A DNA stretch of 64,000 nt from Aurantiochytrium sp. KH105 (lineage: Eukaryota; Sar; Bigyra; Thraustochytrida; Thraustochytriidae): the NCBI GenBank assembly GCA_003116975.1, contig BGKB01000058.1:186001-250000 (forward strand). Direction: 5' to 3'. This document shows positions 31,452-40,641 of the stretch, in pieces. A program made the translations under genes and the position numbers. The notes below the pieces were generated by a model. It made no database searches and had not been told where the DNA came from. It saw only the letters and a list, made by a program, of their open reading frames with translations. Every line of letters begins with the position of its first letter. The stretch's first letter is position 1.

Positions 31452-32789
31452 ATGCTCGGGCTGCTGGAGAGCCCGTTCGCGCTGCAGCCCTCGTCGCCCT
31501 CGTCCAGGAGCTCGCGGAGCCCGCCGCGGAGCCCGCCGCGGAGCCCGCGGAACGCCAAGTCGGGCGTGCAGATGAGGACGCGCGAGCGCAAAAACGCCGA
31601 CGCCGCCTCGGAGGTGAGCTCGGTCTCCACCTCGGTCGCCACGCAGGCCGACGAGTGGGAGGCCAAGGCCCTCGACGCGGACGCCTTCGAGGACAGCAAC
31701 AGCGCGGGCCGGCTTCAGAGGCCCGATGTGCTCGAGGTGTCCGAGCCCGAGTTCGAAGAGCTCGCGGAGCAATTCTTTCTCAAGATGCGCGACGGCGTGC
31801 GCGTCAAGGTCACGAAGATCCCGGCCTCCAATGGAAGAGGCAAGGCGGAAGAGAACTGCGACGAAGAGGAAGAAGTCAAGGAGGACGTTTCATCGCGTGA
31901 AAAGAGCCGCAACAAGCTCATGTTTTTCTTCCTCCCCCTCGGGGCCAGCGGGCTCTTCACCAATCGGCCGCTTGTGGCGCGTTTTGGAGGCGAATACGAC
32001 ATTCTCACCTGGTGCTACCGGGGTCTCTTTGAGAGTGACGAACCTGTCAGCGCGCGCCGCATGAGCATTCGTGATCATGCCGAGGATGCTCGCGAGGTCC
32101 TTTTGGCGTGCGGATACCACTGCGCGGACGTTGTCCTCGCGCACTCCATGGGCGTCCAGGTCGCGCTCGAATACTCGCTCCTGTATCCAGACTTAGTCAA
32201 GACCATGGTGCTCATGAACGGAGCGCATGGTCACGTTTTTAGCACAGCTTTCCAGCCGTTCATGCGCATTCCCTATGCGAACAACATCAGCGAGTGGCTT
32301 GTCCGTACAGTGCTCACGAATCGGCCGCACAAGATCTTTGGTCTCGTGCTCAGCGGCCTCGAAACCACGTATTACGCTGCACTTATGCGCACAGTCGGCA
32401 AGCTCGTCGGAACCAAGACGTGGACCGGACTCTCTGGCGAGGACTACTTTGCTCAAATTACCAGGCAGTACCTTGGAGGCGTCTCCATGAACGAGAAGAC
32501 CTCGCGCAACTACTGCCAATTCTTCCAGGAGCTCGACGCGCACTCGGTGCAGCACCTCATGCACAAGGTGGAACACCCTGTGCTGTTGCTTTCTGGGCGT
32601 TTTGATTACTTTACGCCGCCTTACCATATGTCTGAAATGGCGCGCGTCATGCCCAACGCCGAGCATCGCAGCGACTGGCTGTCGACGCATTTTACCATCA
32701 TCGAGAACCCAGACTTTATCCTTCGTCATGCCAGCGACTTTCTTGCAGCCCAATTTCCCGCCCAAGATTGCGACCACGACCTCAACTAG
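31452..32789 (+). CDS. Alpha/beta hydrolase-fold protein
   Basis: 445 aa from the first ATG at 31,452; the frame opens slightly earlier only with GTG. The first 110 residues are Ser/Pro/Arg-rich and probably disordered. From about 155 the hydrolase fold begins: FFFLPLGASG (oxyanion strand), GEYDILTWCYRGLFES, and the nucleophile elbow VVLAHSMGVQVALEYS with Ser232. The usual first Gly of G-x-S-x-G is Ala here. Acid and base candidates follow in normal order: Asp385 in LLLSGRFDYFTPP and His413 in STHFTIIENPD. The closest style is the lipase/esterase-like hydrolases that act on lipid or ester substrates; the substrate is unknown. It lies 858 bp upstream of LCB2 on the same strand; I infer no functional link from that. 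Confidence 0.82.
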   Translation: MLGLLESPFALQPSSPSSRSSRSPPRSPPRSPRNAKSGVQMRTRERKNADAASEVSSVSTSVATQADEWEAKALDADAFEDSNSAGRLQRPDVLEVSEPEFEELAEQFFLKMRDGVRVKVTKIPASNGRGKAEENCDEEEEVKEDVSSREKSRNKLMFFFLPLGASGLFTNRPLVARFGGEYDILTWCYRGLFESDEPVSARRMSIRDHAEDAREVLLACGYHCADVVLAHSMGVQVALEYSLLYPDLVKTMVLMNGAHGHVFSTAFQPFMRIPYANNISEWLVRTVLTNRPHKIFGLVLSGLETTYYAALMRTVGKLVGTKTWTGLSGEDYFAQITRQYLGGVSMNEKTSRNYCQFFQELDAHSVQHLMHKVEHPVLLLSGRFDYFTPPYHMSEMARVMPNAEHRSDWLSTHFTIIENPDFILRHASDFLAAQFPAQDCDHDLN

Positions 32790-33647
32790 TCATACAAGTC
32801 AAAGGTCCACATTGGCTCGAGCTGGATGAGTCTTAATCAGAGTCGTCGCCGTGTCCAAACAAGCGTTGGGGCGGTCCATAGTATAAACTCTTTTTTATTT
32901 ATAAGCAAACGTATACAATCCCATCGTAGGTATTGACCGATGGAGCATGCTCTCTTGCTCTTGCTTGCTTCTCCATGTTTTCCCGCATCACAACACCTCT
33001 ACTACAAATACAGCTTGCTTCGTTGAGACTCAACTCACAAGCACAGCTCGGCTCGGCTAAGCTTGCACTACCCACTCCCACAGCGTCGCCAACAATCGAC
33101 CACTCCCATCGCCTCTCTCCATGAAGTCCTCGCATCTCCCCCGCTACAATGGCCGGCAGAGGCAGGTCGCATCTGCGTGTCGCATTCGCTTGCATCTTGG
33201 TGGGGACAGTGGTCTGCCAAAAAGAGTTGTGCACACATGCGCGCGCGTGCGCGCACATCAGGAAAAAGGCTTCTTTCCCTCTTTCTGGCAGTGCAAGAAC
33301 TAAAAAAGTTATAGTAGAGTATCGTTTGTTGGTGTGCTTGCCACACTAGGTGGATGTCGCGCCAACAGCCGCCGGCGATGGACAGAGGCAGAACAAAAGC
33401 CCAAGCCACGGCGCGCGCGCGAGGGCAAGAGAGACTCGCGCGGGAGCGCGGAGCGCTGGACGAGGACGCAGCTCGCGGACCCGAAGGCCCCGAGTTGCCA
33501 CGACCTAGACTACAGCGCACGCGGCGGCAGATCGAGGAGCGAGCAGCGAGAGGAGGGGACAGACGGCTCGGAAGTACAAGCAGAGCGGCAGCGTGGCAGG
33601 CCAGCTAGCTCGCTAGCTAGCTAGCTGCACCGCAAAGGGAGGGCGCG
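32790..33647. other. Intergenic region upstream of LCB2
   Basis: Contains AT-rich 3' sequence after the hydrolase, a (gcgcgcgtgcgcgc)-like alternating purine-pyrimidine run near 33,239-33,256, and a ctag-rich run (gctagctcgctagctagctagctg, about 33,604-33,627) just before the LCB2 start. No gene supported. Confidence 0.45.
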
Positions 33648-35144
33648 ATGAGCAGCAGCAAGTCGCATGTGCCGCAGGATGCGGAAGATCAGAGCCTGTT
33701 TACGGCGTTCACGACGTACATGGGCTTCATCGTGCTCTTCTTCTTTGGCCATCTGCGCGATACCTTTGGCAAGCTCACGGGCCGGTCCCGCTTCCGCGAT
33801 GAGCTCTTGGTGAAACATGTTGACGAGGCGCCCCTTCTGGACCCGCAGGGTGGCGCATTCTATGTGCGTCGGCTCAAACACCGCATGCAGGATTGCTTCT
33901 TTCGTCCCATTAGCTCGCGACCCGGCGCGTGGATCGATGTCATGGAGCAGCGCGTCGACGACAACGGCGTGCGCATGGAGACGACTGGCGAGACCAAACG
34001 CTGCCTGAATCTCGGGTCTTACAATTATCTTGGCTTTGCCGACGACTGGGACTCGACCTGTGGAGAGCAGGTGCACGCTGCATTGAAGATTTATGGCCCG
34101 GCCAGCTGCTCCGCGCAGGGCGACGCTGGCGCCATGAGCGTGCACCGCGAGCTCGAAGAGGTGGTTGCCAACTTTGTCGGCAAGCCCGCCGCCGTTGTAT
34201 TCAATATGGGCTACAACACCAATCAGCTCACTCTGCCAGCTATTGCGCAGGCTGGCTCGCTTCTTATTAGTGACAAACTCAATCACACGTCCATTGTCAA
34301 TGGCTGCCGCGCGTCGGGGGCCAAAGTCATGGCGTTCAAGCACAACATGGCCGACGATCTGGAGCGCGTCGTGCGCAAGGCGATCATCGAGGGCAGGGGC
34401 AAGCCTGGTGAGGTCTACCGGCCATGGACCAAGATTATTGTTGTTGTTGAGGGCATCTACAGCATGGAGGGCGAGGTCTGCGACCTCCGCGCCATTGTCG
34501 ATGTTGCGAAAAAGTACAAGTGCTACACGTATGTAGACGAGGCGCACTCGATTGGCGCACTCGGCAAGACTGGACGCGGTATTTGCGAGCACGCCGGAGT
34601 CCACCCCGATGAAATTGACATCCTCATGGGTACCTTCACCAAGAGCTTTGGCGGCATGGGCGGCTACATTGCCGGTTCCCAGGAGCTCATTGACTACCTT
34701 CGCGGGGCTTCTGCCGGGCTCCTGTACTCGGCAAGCCTGTCACCCGTGGTTGCAGAGCAGGTCCTTCGCGCCTTTCAAATCATCCAGGGCGAAGACGGAA
34801 CCACCGTGGGTCGCGATCGTCTCCGGGCCATCAAGGACAATGCCAACTACTTCCGCACCAAGCTCAAGCAGATGGGTTGCTCGGTTCTTGGCGATGATGA
34901 CTCTCCGATTGTGCCAATGATGCTCTTCCATTCAACCAAGATTGCCGCTTTCTCACGCGAGGCCCTCGACCGCGACCTTGCCGTCGTCGTTGTCGGCGCG
35001 CCTGCTGTGCCCATCTACGGTGGTCGCGTCCGTTTCTGCATTTCTGCAGCTCACACCAAGGAGGATCTCCGCATGGCGCTGAAAAAGATCAGCGAGATCA
35101 CCAAGGTCCTCAACCTCCGCTACACGCGCTCCATCTTTGGCTAG
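33648..35144 (+). CDS. LCB2: Serine palmitoyltransferase subunit 2 (LCB2-type, PLP-dependent)
   Basis: 498 aa. The enzyme condenses L-serine with a fatty acyl-CoA to 3-ketosphinganine, the first step of sphingolipid synthesis, in the ER membrane with an LCB1 subunit. A single hydrophobic segment at about 19-36 (TAFTTYMGFIVLFFFGHL) fits the N-terminal membrane anchor of LCB2. The alpha-oxoamine synthase fold follows: NLGSYNYLGFADDW, GGTLHDR-region equivalent DKLNHTSIVNG, the aspartate motif YVDEAHSIGALG (Asp297), and the PLP Schiff-base lysine Lys332 in GTFTKSFGGMGGYIAG, the TFTKSFG form specific to LCB2. The end VRFCISAAHTKEDL is conserved too. LCB1 lacks this lysine, so subunit identity is firm. 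A 327-codon antisense frame overlaps it and is a shadow. Confidence 0.96.
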   Translation: MSSSKSHVPQDAEDQSLFTAFTTYMGFIVLFFFGHLRDTFGKLTGRSRFRDELLVKHVDEAPLLDPQGGAFYVRRLKHRMQDCFFRPISSRPGAWIDVMEQRVDDNGVRMETTGETKRCLNLGSYNYLGFADDWDSTCGEQVHAALKIYGPASCSAQGDAGAMSVHRELEEVVANFVGKPAAVVFNMGYNTNQLTLPAIAQAGSLLISDKLNHTSIVNGCRASGAKVMAFKHNMADDLERVVRKAIIEGRGKPGEVYRPWTKIIVVVEGIYSMEGEVCDLRAIVDVAKKYKCYTYVDEAHSIGALGKTGRGICEHAGVHPDEIDILMGTFTKSFGGMGGYIAGSQELIDYLRGASAGLLYSASLSPVVAEQVLRAFQIIQGEDGTTVGRDRLRAIKDNANYFRTKLKQMGCSVLGDDDSPIVPMMLFHSTKIAAFSREALDRDLAVVVVGAPAVPIYGGRVRFCISAAHTKEDLRMALKKISEITKVLNLRYTRSIFG

Positions 35145-35645
35145 CCGCTAGGCAGGCCAGGCCACTTGGCTGGCAAGCAAGGCCTAATTACGAGCCAGAA
35201 CAAACGATTTTTTTTTTATACAAGGAGTTTACCGCTGCTCAGCTTGTATCCGTCCTGGTCTTGTTGCAGCTGCAGTCCCGACCGGAGTCTTTGTGTTTGG
35301 GGCAAAGAAACCGTCAGACGACACAGCTCTTGCTTCTTCATTTTTGGCACGCGGCGCGGCAGTCACCACATCCCAACAGTGTCTAGGCCTGGGCCTAGTT
35401 TCTTCCTCCTCTCGCTCACATTATGTTTAGACGTCAGTATACCGGTTAGCCGATTGAGCCGGTGATGTGCGACGTCTCGCTAGGCAGGCCTGCGCTCTTA
35501 CTACGCGCAGTTGACAGCTCCGCAACCCCATCTTGGGCTCGGCTGAGGGCCCGTTGGCAGCAAGCCGGAGCCCCTCGTAGGCCCGCGCAGGCTTCGCACT
35601 CGCTGCGCGCGCGTCGGGCGCGCGGGCCTCTCGTCGTGCGCAGAA
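35145..35645. other. Intergenic region
   Basis: Has a T-run (about 35,209-35,218), a near-palindrome ctaggcctgggcctag at about 35,383-35,398, and otherwise nothing I can assign. Presumed 3' end of LCB2 and promoter of the next gene. Confidence 0.4.
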
Positions 35646-37829
35646 ATGGCGAGCTCGCACGCCGAGCTCGAGGAGAAGATCCGCAGAGCCATGTCGTTTG
35701 AGGACGACGACGACGACGACGACGACGAGGAGGAGGAGGAAGAAGAAGACTACGAGGACGACTACGAGCCAGAGGAGAACGGTACGGCGGGCAAGGACGC
35801 CCAGAACGTTGCGCACGAATCGAGCATCAATTTCACCGCCCAAACGTCGAGTCTCGCAGCGCAGATGTCGGCCTTGGACTCAAACAGCGAGGATGTCCTT
35901 TTGGATGAAGACCCTATGAGATCAAGTCCTGGCAACAGCTCTACCGAAGCACAAGATCTCCTTCTCGAAGCACCGCCGACGGCTGTTTCTTCGCCTTGTA
36001 GTGATAGTTTCGAGGTGTCTGCATCACCCGAGGATGAGCAGCGTTTTGCGCCGCCGACAAGCTCTGTGCGTACCCGCAGGCCGCTGACCATTAGCCCCAT
36101 GGCTGCGAGCATAGAGAGCCCAATGGATGCAAGCATGGGGAATGCTACAAGTCCTTCGGGTCTCCACTTGCACGCACACTTTTCAGAGCAAGGGGCTGCA
36201 CAGAGTCCAGTTTTTTCCCCTACGAGTCCAATCGCACCAAATCGCCTTGCGAGCTCGACGCTAGCAAGTATGGGGAGTCCAATGCAGGTTTCTGCGACAA
36301 GGCGCTCACCCCATGTAGCCAAGGTGTCGTCACCACAGCGAAAGCAATTTGAAACACTTACGACAAGGGCCACCTCCTCCTCCTCCTCCTCCCTTTCCTC
36401 TAGTTTTCCGTCGTCCCCCCGTTGTGCATCACCATCTGCGTCGACACTATCGCTAGGGCGCCCTTCGTGTAAATCCAGATCTCCCCCGATGTCCCCTCGA
36501 GCCGGGTCTCCGCGACACAGAGCTGCAAGTCGGAGCCCTTCACATCACCAAGCGACGCAAGCGAGCAAAACGCAAAGCAGCAACGACAAGATGGCTCTCG
36601 CACTCGGTCGCCCCGCACCCTGGAGCCCACAAAGCCCCTCTTCAATCCTGTCGTCAAGCCCTCGCCACGGCACGGAATCAACAAGTTTGCGATCAGGTCT
36701 TGGGTCTCCAGCGCACGGCGCATTGCAGAGGGCCGTGCGCGAGCTACGTATCGTCAAGGCCGAACGCGATGCCTTACGGGAAGCGCTCAAGGCCGCAAAT
36801 CCGCAATCCGTTGTGGACAAAACTAAAGCGCAAATGGATCGGGAGTTTCGCCTCGTTATCAAGGCCATGATGGACGAAAAGGCGCGCGCATTGCGCGCCG
36901 CCAATGCCAAGACGGACTTTTTGCGCGAACAGCTTGCCCTCGAGAAAAATCGTGCAGGTATGGCACTTGCCGAGCTCGAAGGTATGAGGACGCAGCGTCG
37001 GGCCGACGTGCCGCGGCGTCACGAAACTTCACAAGCCCGCACCGTTCCCATGCAGGTTCGCTCTGGCGCAGGTCCACGCGTGCGATTTCGTCGACCAGAC
37101 ATGCTCGCGCCCCGCGCCCCAACCGTATCTGGGCGCTTTGTATTTGCAAGTGATGAAGAAGAGGACGAAGACGGCAAGAGCAGCAACAACGAGGTCATAA
37201 CAGCACCCAAAGTGTCCCCTCTTCGATCGCGTCAGCCAGCACCGGCGCCATCACGGCAGTCTGTGCTCGCTGATAGTAGACGAAGTCCGCGGCAGAAGCC
37301 TCCTCGCATCAAGTCAAGAGAGGGATCTCGCGTTGATATGCGCCAGGAGACAAGTGCGGGATCAGCTCATCCTGCTAGTCCCCCTCCTCCTGCTGCTGCT
37401 TTCAGCGCACCGAGTCTTGCTCCGCCGTGCGATCGACCGGCCGAGGTCATCTTCCAGTCGCTTTTGCAGGCTCAGCCTGGCACAGGGCAAAATGTGCAAG
37501 TGGGACGCGTCCGTGCCTTTCTCAAGCAGTCTGAACTCCTTCCGCCCAGCATGCAGGCGGCCGATCTCGGAGTTCTGCTCGTCAAACACTCACGTCGAAG
37601 CTCGGTCGTGACGCTTGAGCAATTTCAAGATTTGCTTGCCGACCTTGCCCTTGGACTTATCCGCTGTGGCATTGTTACAGTCGATGAGAACGAGACGACG
37701 CAAGAGACAGTTGGAGAACCGTGGGAATGGGGCGTCCGCGAGCCGCGGACAAAGGTTTCCAAGGCGTCGGCGCTGCGAGCGCTCGGACAGGTCTTATTTC
37801 CGCCAGAAGCAGACAAGAAGGAGAGCTAG
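35646..37829 (+). CDS. Acidic/Ser-rich protein with central coiled coil, unknown function
   Basis: 727 aa, single exon. It starts with a helix (MASSHAELEEKIRRAMSFE) and a long acidic run of Asp then Glu. Residues about 95-335 are Ser/Pro-rich with many SP sites (SPMDASMGNATSPSG and similar). A coiled coil covers about 360-450 (LREALKAANPQSVVDKTKAQ and following Arg/Glu/Ala-rich sequence). A second disordered stretch leads to a C-terminal helical domain from about 600 (AEVIFQSLLQAQ, VGRVRAFLKQSELL, VVTLEQFQDLLADLALGLIR), whose helix-loop-helix spacing suggests a degenerate EF-hand-like pair without calcium ligands. No family recognised. It ends 16 bp from the stop of the convergent SDR gene. 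Confidence 0.7.
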   Translation: MASSHAELEEKIRRAMSFEDDDDDDDDEEEEEEEDYEDDYEPEENGTAGKDAQNVAHESSINFTAQTSSLAAQMSALDSNSEDVLLDEDPMRSSPGNSSTEAQDLLLEAPPTAVSSPCSDSFEVSASPEDEQRFAPPTSSVRTRRPLTISPMAASIESPMDASMGNATSPSGLHLHAHFSEQGAAQSPVFSPTSPIAPNRLASSTLASMGSPMQVSATRRSPHVAKVSSPQRKQFETLTTRATSSSSSSLSSSFPSSPRCASPSASTLSLGRPSCKSRSPPMSPRAGSPRHRAASRSPSHHQATQASKTQSSNDKMALALGRPAPWSPQSPSSILSSSPRHGTESTSLRSGLGSPAHGALQRAVRELRIVKAERDALREALKAANPQSVVDKTKAQMDREFRLVIKAMMDEKARALRAANAKTDFLREQLALEKNRAGMALAELEGMRTQRRADVPRRHETSQARTVPMQVRSGAGPRVRFRRPDMLAPRAPTVSGRFVFASDEEEDEDGKSSNNEVITAPKVSPLRSRQPAPAPSRQSVLADSRRSPRQKPPRIKSREGSRVDMRQETSAGSAHPASPPPPAAAFSAPSLAPPCDRPAEVIFQSLLQAQPGTGQNVQVGRVRAFLKQSELLPPSMQAADLGVLLVKHSRRSSVVTLEQFQDLLADLALGLIRCGIVTVDENETTQETVGEPWEWGVREPRTKVSKASALRALGQVLFPPEADKKES

Positions 37830-37845
37830 ATATAAAATAAAATGA

Positions 37846-38862
37846 CTAAATCTTGGACTTGGACTTGAGGTACTCAATCACGTCCGCCATGGTTTCATCG
37901 AGGTTGCGTAGCTTGACGCCAAGCGAGTCGCGACGCGTAAAATCGAACTGCGTCGGTGTCTTGGGGTCCTCCTCGAACATGGGTGGCTTCTCGTACGAGG
38001 AGTCCGCGTGCTTGATGGCATCAAGAATATCGGACCAGGTAAAGCTCCGGTTGACGCCAAAGTAGCGACCCGTGGCGCTCGTGTTTTCAGCACACGCCAC
38101 AAAGATCGACGCAAGGTCGCGCACGTCAATGATGCTCATTGAGTCATTCGGGACCTTTTCGTTCATGCTCTCGCCGCGGTAAATCTTGGCAAACATGGGC
38201 AAAGAGTTGCCGTTGACAGGGCCCGGATCGAGCTGGGGGCCAAGAATCAGGTTCGGGTTCACAATGCAGAGCCGCGGGCTCTCTTTCGCGCGCGTCTCAT
38301 CAACGACCTCATCCCGCTTGTTGCGACCGACCTCCTGGAACGCGGTGAGTTCCATCTTGGTCTTGGCCGCGGGCGAATACTTTTCGTTAGCGATCTGTTG
38401 TTCAGGGTCGCTCCAATGATCAATTTCATTCTTTGGGTCCTCGTCCTTGTGGCCTGGCGGGTTGGTGCTGCCGCCAGAGCTGTTGAGCACGACCGCCTCG
38501 ACACCCTGGCGCCGAGCAGCGCGGATGATTTCCTGGCCTGCCGTAACCATAAAGTCGATCACCTCCTTCTTTTGGTGCTCCACGCCGGCGCACATGAAGA
38601 CGGACCCACATCCCTGTAGTGCCGAGTCGAGTGCATTCGCGAGGTCTTCCTTGGGCTGGCCGAGGTCGAGGTCGACAAATTCCACCTTGTCCCCGCTCGC
38701 CTCGCCGGTCCCTGCCCACGGCAGGTCTTTGAGCCAGGTGGCCTTGCTTGCGTGTCGTGACACGCCTCGTACGGGGTGTCCGCGTTCCAGCAGCTTGGCC
38801 ACGACGTGGCCGCCCACGAACCCGGAGCACCCGAAGACGGCTGCCATCTTGCGAGTCGCCAT
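37846..38862 (-). CDS. Extended-SDR NAD(P)-dependent epimerase/reductase (dihydroflavonol reductase/NmrA-like)
   Basis: 338 aa from the ATG at 38,862 (MATRKMAAVFGCSG); M at 38,847 is an alternative. The N-terminus has the Rossmann motif FGCSGFVGGHVVAKLLERGH (G-x-x-G-x-x-G) followed by the basic residues GVSRHASK after strand 2, suggesting NADP(H). VEFVDLDLG, GCGSVFMCAG and AVVLNSSGGS follow the family order. The catalytic Tyr/Lys region is KYSPAAKTKMEL, where Lys is five residues from Tyr, not four. Downstream IVNPNLILGPQLDPG and SIIDVRDLASIFVACAE match dihydroflavonol-reductase-type enzymes. The substrate is unknown. Confidence 0.82.
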   Translation of the reverse strand: MATRKMAAVFGCSGFVGGHVVAKLLERGHPVRGVSRHASKATWLKDLPWAGTGEASGDKVEFVDLDLGQPKEDLANALDSALQGCGSVFMCAGVEHQKKEVIDFMVTAGQEIIRAARRQGVEAVVLNSSGGSTNPPGHKDEDPKNEIDHWSDPEQQIANEKYSPAAKTKMELTAFQEVGRNKRDEVVDETRAKESPRLCIVNPNLILGPQLDPGPVNGNSLPMFAKIYRGESMNEKVPNDSMSIIDVRDLASIFVACAENTSATGRYFGVNRSFTWSDILDAIKHADSSYEKPPMFEEDPKTPTQFDFTRRDSLGVKLRNLDETMADVIEYLKSKSKI

Positions 38863-39319
38863 CGTTGTCGTCGCTAGGTTCGGGCTCCAACACGGCTCCG
38901 TGGTATGGGTATGTACTACACGCTCGACTCCGTCAGTCCCCGGTGATTGTCGCACGCAAGAAGATTACGAGTTTCCGTTCTGCTCGAGGTTCATCTCTCG
39001 CTTCACGCGAACGACAGAGTTCAACTTCGAGGCGACGCAGAGCCTCGCGAGGTATCCACGCTCGTTTCACAGGGATGAGCGTCTCTCGCCAGACGGCTCT
39101 TTGAGCAAACAACAAAGAATGATGTAGTATGTTGGGCGGGGGGGGGGGAGGGGGGGAAACGGAGATTGTTGAGGCGAAGTTTCTCTCAAGGTTCCGCGAC
39201 TCGTGATCGATTGGGACGTTAGAGTCAGGGGGTCATCTCGTCGTCAAAGTTCTGCATCATTTCCGGAGTCGAAAACACAAATTCCACGGGAGGCCCCCAA
39301 AAAAAAGAGTGGGCTATTG

Positions 39320-39328
39320 AAAAAAAAA
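39320..39328 (-). terminator. Pol III T-run terminator of tRNA-Phe copy 1
   Basis: Nine consecutive T on the reverse strand starting four bases past the discriminator base of the tRNA. Confidence 0.75.
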
Positions 39329-39331
39329 TAT

Positions 39332-39355
39332 TGCGGTTTCCGCGGATCGAACGCA

Positions 39356-39388
<33 letters not shown>

Positions 39389-39404
39389 CCTGAGCTAAAA
39401 CCGC
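39332..39404 (-). tRNA. tRNA-Phe (GAA), copy 1
   Basis: 73 nt including discriminator A. The acceptor GCGGTTT pairs with AAACCGC; the D-arm is TAGCTCAGGTGGGAGAGC; the anticodon arm TCAGACTGAAGATCTGA carries GAA in a seven-base loop; the T-arm has CTGCG-TTCGATC-CGCGG. No intron. A run of nine T's on the coding strand lies just downstream (39,328-39,320). Confidence 0.95.
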
Positions 39405-39843
39405 TGTGCTTCTCGTTGTGTCTCTCCAGAGGTCAAGGCCCGAAATGGACTCTCCAAAGCGAAATACCAGGATTTGCGGCCACGGACAGCCGCTGGCAGC
39501 GCATTCACGGCACCATATCATACTAGGCCTAGCTGTAAAAGGAGGGAGACGCAGCAGACCCGGCATTTTGTCCGTCTTTGTCGTTGTCGCTCCACAACGA
39601 GACGAACTCATGAATAAAACATACAAACAAAAACACGAATCATGTTCTGCAGGTTGAGAGTCTCTCTTCCAGGATGAGCGAAAACAAAGACCTAGGTGAG
39701 GCGGGAAAAAGGGAAGGGAGGCTTCACGTTGTTGACGCCGGTAGTGAGTGCAACTTTAAAAGTGCCATTTAGGGGGAAAAAAAAAGTTTCAAGAGCCGAA
39801 AACCAACCGTTCTTTCTCTTTTTGTGTAACGAAAAAGAAAAAC

Positions 39844-39851
39844 AAAAAAAA
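39844..39851 (-). terminator. Pol III T-run terminator of tRNA-Phe copy 2
   Basis: Eight consecutive T on the reverse strand, 11 bases past the tRNA. Confidence 0.65.
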
Positions 39852-39862
39852 TATCAACCAAA

Positions 39863-39886
39863 TGCGGTTTCCGCGGATCGAACGCA

Positions 39887-39919
<33 letters not shown>

Positions 39920-39935
39920 CCTGAGCTAAAACCGC
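39863..39935 (-). tRNA. tRNA-Phe (GAA), copy 2
   Basis: Identical over all 73 nt to copy 1, 531 bp to its right and in the same direction; flanks differ. A run of eight T's on the coding strand at 39,851-39,844 serves as pol III terminator. Confidence 0.95.
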
Positions 39936-40641
39936 CTTGCGGCCGTGCTCTTCGCAAGCAACTCCTCTCTGTGACAGACCCACCAGTGCGTCAACTCCTC
40001 AAAGCGTCTTGCGCACCACTCGATTTGGCTGCGACATATTCTGAAATGGGTCTATAGGTCTGCAGCTGGGGCGAGCTTGTTTCGTGTGCGAGCAAGACAT
40101 CCAAAGTTGTCTGGCTGGCGGCCTAGGATGCGCGGAAGCATTCAAGCAGAAATCATCCATCATGCACGCCCTTGGACCTTGCGCCACATCCACCACGAGA
40201 AGGGCACGAGCGCAGACACCCAAATGATATGATGAACCTATCCTGGCGAGAGCAGACGAGGATGAGCTCGAATACAGCGCGGATGAGCGGATCGTGGTCA
40301 ACCCCACGCACGCATGGAGACCGTCTCGCCGCGCGCTACACGCTCACGGGGGCGATCCTCCGCGTACGTGACTCGCAGGCGAGTCTGGCTCGGACATTAA
40401 GGTCTCCGTCGAGCATCATTCCCGGAAGATTATCGAGGCATCCGGCTCGACACCGTCGAAAGCATTTCGTGTCTTCTCGGAAAAAGTCTTTTTCGGACTC
40501 TTGCATGGCGTGGGTGCCAAAAGTTTCGGAAGGGAGGATCGGAAGCAGCTGTAAAATCTGAAAATGAATGAAATTCTTACGGAGGGGCCGTCCAAGCTGC
40601 AGCTGAGGGTGCGGTCGTAAGGTCCTGAATCGAATGCGGGA

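Larger units (their letters stand above)
38863..40641. other. Intergenic region holding two tRNA-Phe genes
   Basis: Apart from the two tRNAs it has a G-tract (about 39,135-39,157), a TAGGCCTA palindrome (39,524-39,531), and short open frames near 40,000-40,560 without recognisable features. Confidence 0.5.

Noticed and set aside
33621-34604. 327-codon reverse-strand open frame
   Set aside because: Lies antisense inside the strongly supported LCB2 gene; its composition is what the complementary strand of GC-rich codons gives.
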